The notes under the pieces: model-generated
Told to the model about the DNA's origin: nothing
The model's input: only the letters and a program-made list of their open reading frames with translations
The model's database searches: none
Shown here: positions 4,239 through 6,173 of the stretch, piece after piece
How the letters are laid out: each line of letters opens with the position of its first letter
Position numbering within the stretch: the first letter of the stretch is position 1
Assembly (NCBI GenBank): GCA_943325595.2
Contig: CALPQA020000126.1
Location: forward strand, 1-6,173
Length of the DNA stretch: 6,173 nucleotides
Source: Auritidibacter sp. Marseille-P8566
Lineage (GTDB): Bacteria > Bacteroidota > Bacteroidia > Flavobacteriales > Flavobacteriaceae
Direction: 5' to 3'
Position numbers and translations under genes: made by a program

Positions 4239-6173
4239 ATGCTTAAAATCAAACCATTATTACTTTTTGTCATTACAGTATTACTTTCGGTTTCTATGAG
4301 TTACTCTCAAGAATTACCGCCCATAGTTAAATATAATTCAACTACTTATGGTGCTGGAAATCAAAATTGGATGATTTCTCAAGATAAAAATAATTACATT
4401 TTTTTTGCAAATAATGAAGGGCTCCTTGAATTTAATGGCTCAAATTGGGCTTTATATCCATCTCCAAATGAAACGATTATTCGTTCGGTTAAAGTTGTAG
4501 ATAATAGAATTTATACTGGTTGTTACATGGAATTTGGTTTTTGGGCTAGGCAATCAAATGGACAATTAAAATATACCTCACTTAGTAAAGCTATAAAAAG
4601 TAAGATTCAAGACGACGAACAATTTTGGAATATTTTAAATTATGATCAATGGATAATATTTCAATCTCTAAATAAAATATTTATTTACGATTCTAAATCA
4701 GGAAAATTTAATATTATAACCCCTAAAAATGGCATTGTGAAATCGTTTAGGACAAATAATTCTATTTACTTCCAAACGATAAATGAAGGACTGTATGAAA
4801 TTGAAAATGGTAAAAGTAAACTCATTTCAAACAATCCAGTTTTGCAAAGCAATAGAATTGTTTCTATATTTCCTATTAACGAAGGATTACTGATTCAAAC
4901 ACAATCGAATGGAATTTATAGGTTAATAGGTGAAAATGTTACAAAATTTTCATCGGATATTGATACGGCAATTGCGTCAAGTACGATATATAGCAGTCAG
5001 ATATTATCAGATGGTAGTTTTGCTATTGGTACAGTTTCTAACGGTATTTATATTTTATCAAAAGAAGGAAAAATAAAATACCACATTACCCAAAACAGAG
5101 GATTGAGTAATAATACAATATTATCTTTATTTGAAGATTCTGATAAAAATTTATGGATAGGCTTAGATAACGGAATCAATTGCATAAATATTCAATCTCC
5201 AGTAAGAAGCTATTCTGATGATACGGGAATGTTAGGAACGGTTTATACTTCAATTTCACATAACGGAAAATTATACATAGGAACAAATCAAGGCTTATTT
5301 TATAAAAATTTAGGGTCCAATGAGGAATTCCAATTTGTAAATGGTACAAAGGGGCAAGTTTGGTCTTTGTTTGAAAACGAAGGAACCGTTTTTTGTGGTC
5401 ACGATTCTGGGACTTTTGTTATTGAAAATGGAAATGCAACACCTATTTTTTCTCAATCAGGAACTTGGAAATTTTCAACGGTTCCAAATCATAAAAACAT
5501 AGTATTACAAGGAAATTATTATGGAATTTCGGTGTTGGAAAAAGTTAATAACAAGTGGGTTTTTAAAAATAAAATTGCAGGATTTGATTATTCTTCCCGA
5601 TATTTTGAAGTTACCAATGCTTTGGAAGTATACGTAAGCCATGAATACAAAGGGGTTTTTAGAATTCAATTGGATAATAAATTAGTGAAAGTTAATAATT
5701 TTAAAACGTATTCGTCACCCGCAAAAGGGAAAAATGCAAGTTTAGTTAAGTTTAATAATGTAATTTATTATGCCTATAAAGATGGAATTTTCAGGCTAAA
5801 TAACAAAACAAAGCAATTTGAAAAAGATAAATTTTTAAGTTCTGTTTTTGAAAAAGATGAATATACATCTGGGAAAATGATTGTTGACAAGTCCAATAAA
5901 ATTTGGTTGTTTTCTAAAAACTACATCCATTATTTTACTTTAAGTAAATTAAGTTCCGATTTAAAACAAAATACTATTCCTATTCCATCGTCTTTAACAA
6001 ATTCAATGTTAGGCTTTGAAAACATAACCCAACTTTCAAATTACGGATACCTTATTGGAACCACGGATGGGTATTACACCATGAATATTAATGATTTAAG
6101 TTTTAAAAACTATACAGTTTCCATTTCAAATATTAGTATTAATAAATCTAACGAACAGTCCTTTAGCACTTCA
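4239..6173 (+). CDS. Beta-propeller sensor / probable LuxR-type transmembrane regulator (5' part; 3' end outside window)
   Basis: The frame is open from ATG 4239 to the window end, 645 codons without a stop. A signal peptide (MLKIKPLLLFVITVLLSVS...) probably ends at Ser23|Gln24. The N-terminal part carries WMISQD, FANNEGLLEFNG and YTGCYMEFGFW (92-102, Cys95), which I recognise as typical of a flavobacterial family of propeller regulators. A clear Reg_prop (two-component regulator propeller) repeat is NTILSLFEDSDKNLWIGL (292-309); weaker blades include LYIGTNQGLFY and YLIGTTDGYYT near the end. Sequence from about 625 on (YTVSISNISINK) looks like the approach to a triple-tyrosine (Y_Y_Y) domain. 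In this family the missing C-terminus normally holds that domain, one membrane helix, a coiled coil and a LuxR-type helix-turn-helix, so periplasmic sensing would drive transcription directly. The helix-turn-helix is inferred, not seen; a histidine-kinase hybrid output is the alternative. It has its own promoter and follows the exported-protein gene in the same direction. Confidence 0.85.
   Translation, partial: MLKIKPLLLFVITVLLSVSMSYSQELPPIVKYNSTTYGAGNQNWMISQDKNNYIFFANNEGLLEFNGSNWALYPSPNETIIRSVKVVDNRIYTGCYMEFGFWARQSNGQLKYTSLSKAIKSKIQDDEQFWNILNYDQWIIFQSLNKIFIYDSKSGKFNIITPKNGIVKSFRTNNSIYFQTINEGLYEIENGKSKLISNNPVLQSNRIVSIFPINEGLLIQTQSNGIYRLIGENVTKFSSDIDTAIASSTIYSSQILSDGSFAIGTVSNGIYILSKEGKIKYHITQNRGLSNNTILSLFEDSDKNLWIGLDNGINCINIQSPVRSYSDDTGMLGTVYTSISHNGKLYIGTNQGLFYKNLGSNEEFQFVNGTKGQVWSLFENEGTVFCGHDSGTFVIENGNATPIFSQSGTWKFSTVPNHKNIVLQGNYYGISVLEKVNNKWVFKNKIAGFDYSSRYFEVTNALEVYVSHEYKGVFRIQLDNKLVKVNNFKTYSSPAKGKNASLVKFNNVIYYAYKDGIFRLNNKTKQFEKDKFLSSVFEKDEYTSGKMIVDKSNKIWLFSKNYIHYFTLSKLSSDLKQNTIPIPSSLTNSMLGFENITQLSNYGYLIGTTDGYYTMNINDLSFKNYTVSISNISINKSNEQSFSTS

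Noticed and set aside
2138..6173. The two plus-strand genes as one operon
   Set aside because: A perfect 13-bp terminator stem with a U tract and a separate promoter lie between them.
1..6173. CRISPR array, tRNA, rRNA, insertion sequence or prophage attachment site
   Set aside because: No regularly spaced repeats, no cloverleaf or rRNA signature, no transposase frame and no long terminal repeats were seen on either strand.

Overview
The window is AT-rich DNA that looks like the chromosome of a member of Bacteroidota, most likely Flavobacteriaceae (Flavobacterium-like). Four signs support this: a type IX secretion (T9SS) C-terminal sorting domain; signal peptides ending in -SQ; promoters of the Bacteroidota -33/-7 type (TTG ... 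TAnnTTTG) with A/T-rich leaders and no Shine-Dalgarno sequence; and a secreted beta-propeller sensor of a family typical of flavobacteria.

Layout. Positions 1-1706 (minus strand) hold the first 568 codons of uvrA, the damage-recognition ATPase of nucleotide excision repair; the gene's 3' end lies outside the window. A 431-bp divergent intergenic region (1707-2137) follows. It carries the uvrA promoter, several inverted repeats of unknown role, and a well-formed promoter for the next gene. Positions 2138-4105 (plus) encode a 655-residue exported protein made of three beta-sandwich modules of carbohydrate-binding type, one bacterial Ig-like module and a T9SS sorting tail, with no recognisable catalytic domain. 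A strong intrinsic terminator (4130-4162) and a second promoter separate it from the last gene. Positions 4239-6173 (plus, running off the end) encode the periplasmic sensor part (645 codons) of a beta-propeller protein of the Reg_prop / triple-tyrosine class. In this class the missing C-terminus usually carries a membrane helix and a LuxR-type DNA-binding domain.

How the genes may work together. uvrA is housekeeping and probably unrelated to its neighbours. The exported multi-module protein beside a propeller sensor-regulator resembles the edge of a glycan-utilisation locus, with a surface glycan-binding or adhesin-like protein next to a regulator that senses a breakdown product. This is inference: no SusC/SusD pair or glycoside hydrolase is in the window. 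The two plus-strand genes appear to be separate transcription units, each with its own promoter of the same geometry (TTG, 20 bp, -7 box, then 26-28 bp to the start codon).

I found no wholly new system. The points most worth a second look are the apparent joint loss of one zinc module in UvrA, the non-catalytic T9SS protein paired with a sensor, the G-centred palindromes in the divergent region, and a 13-bp direct repeat bracketing the terminator.
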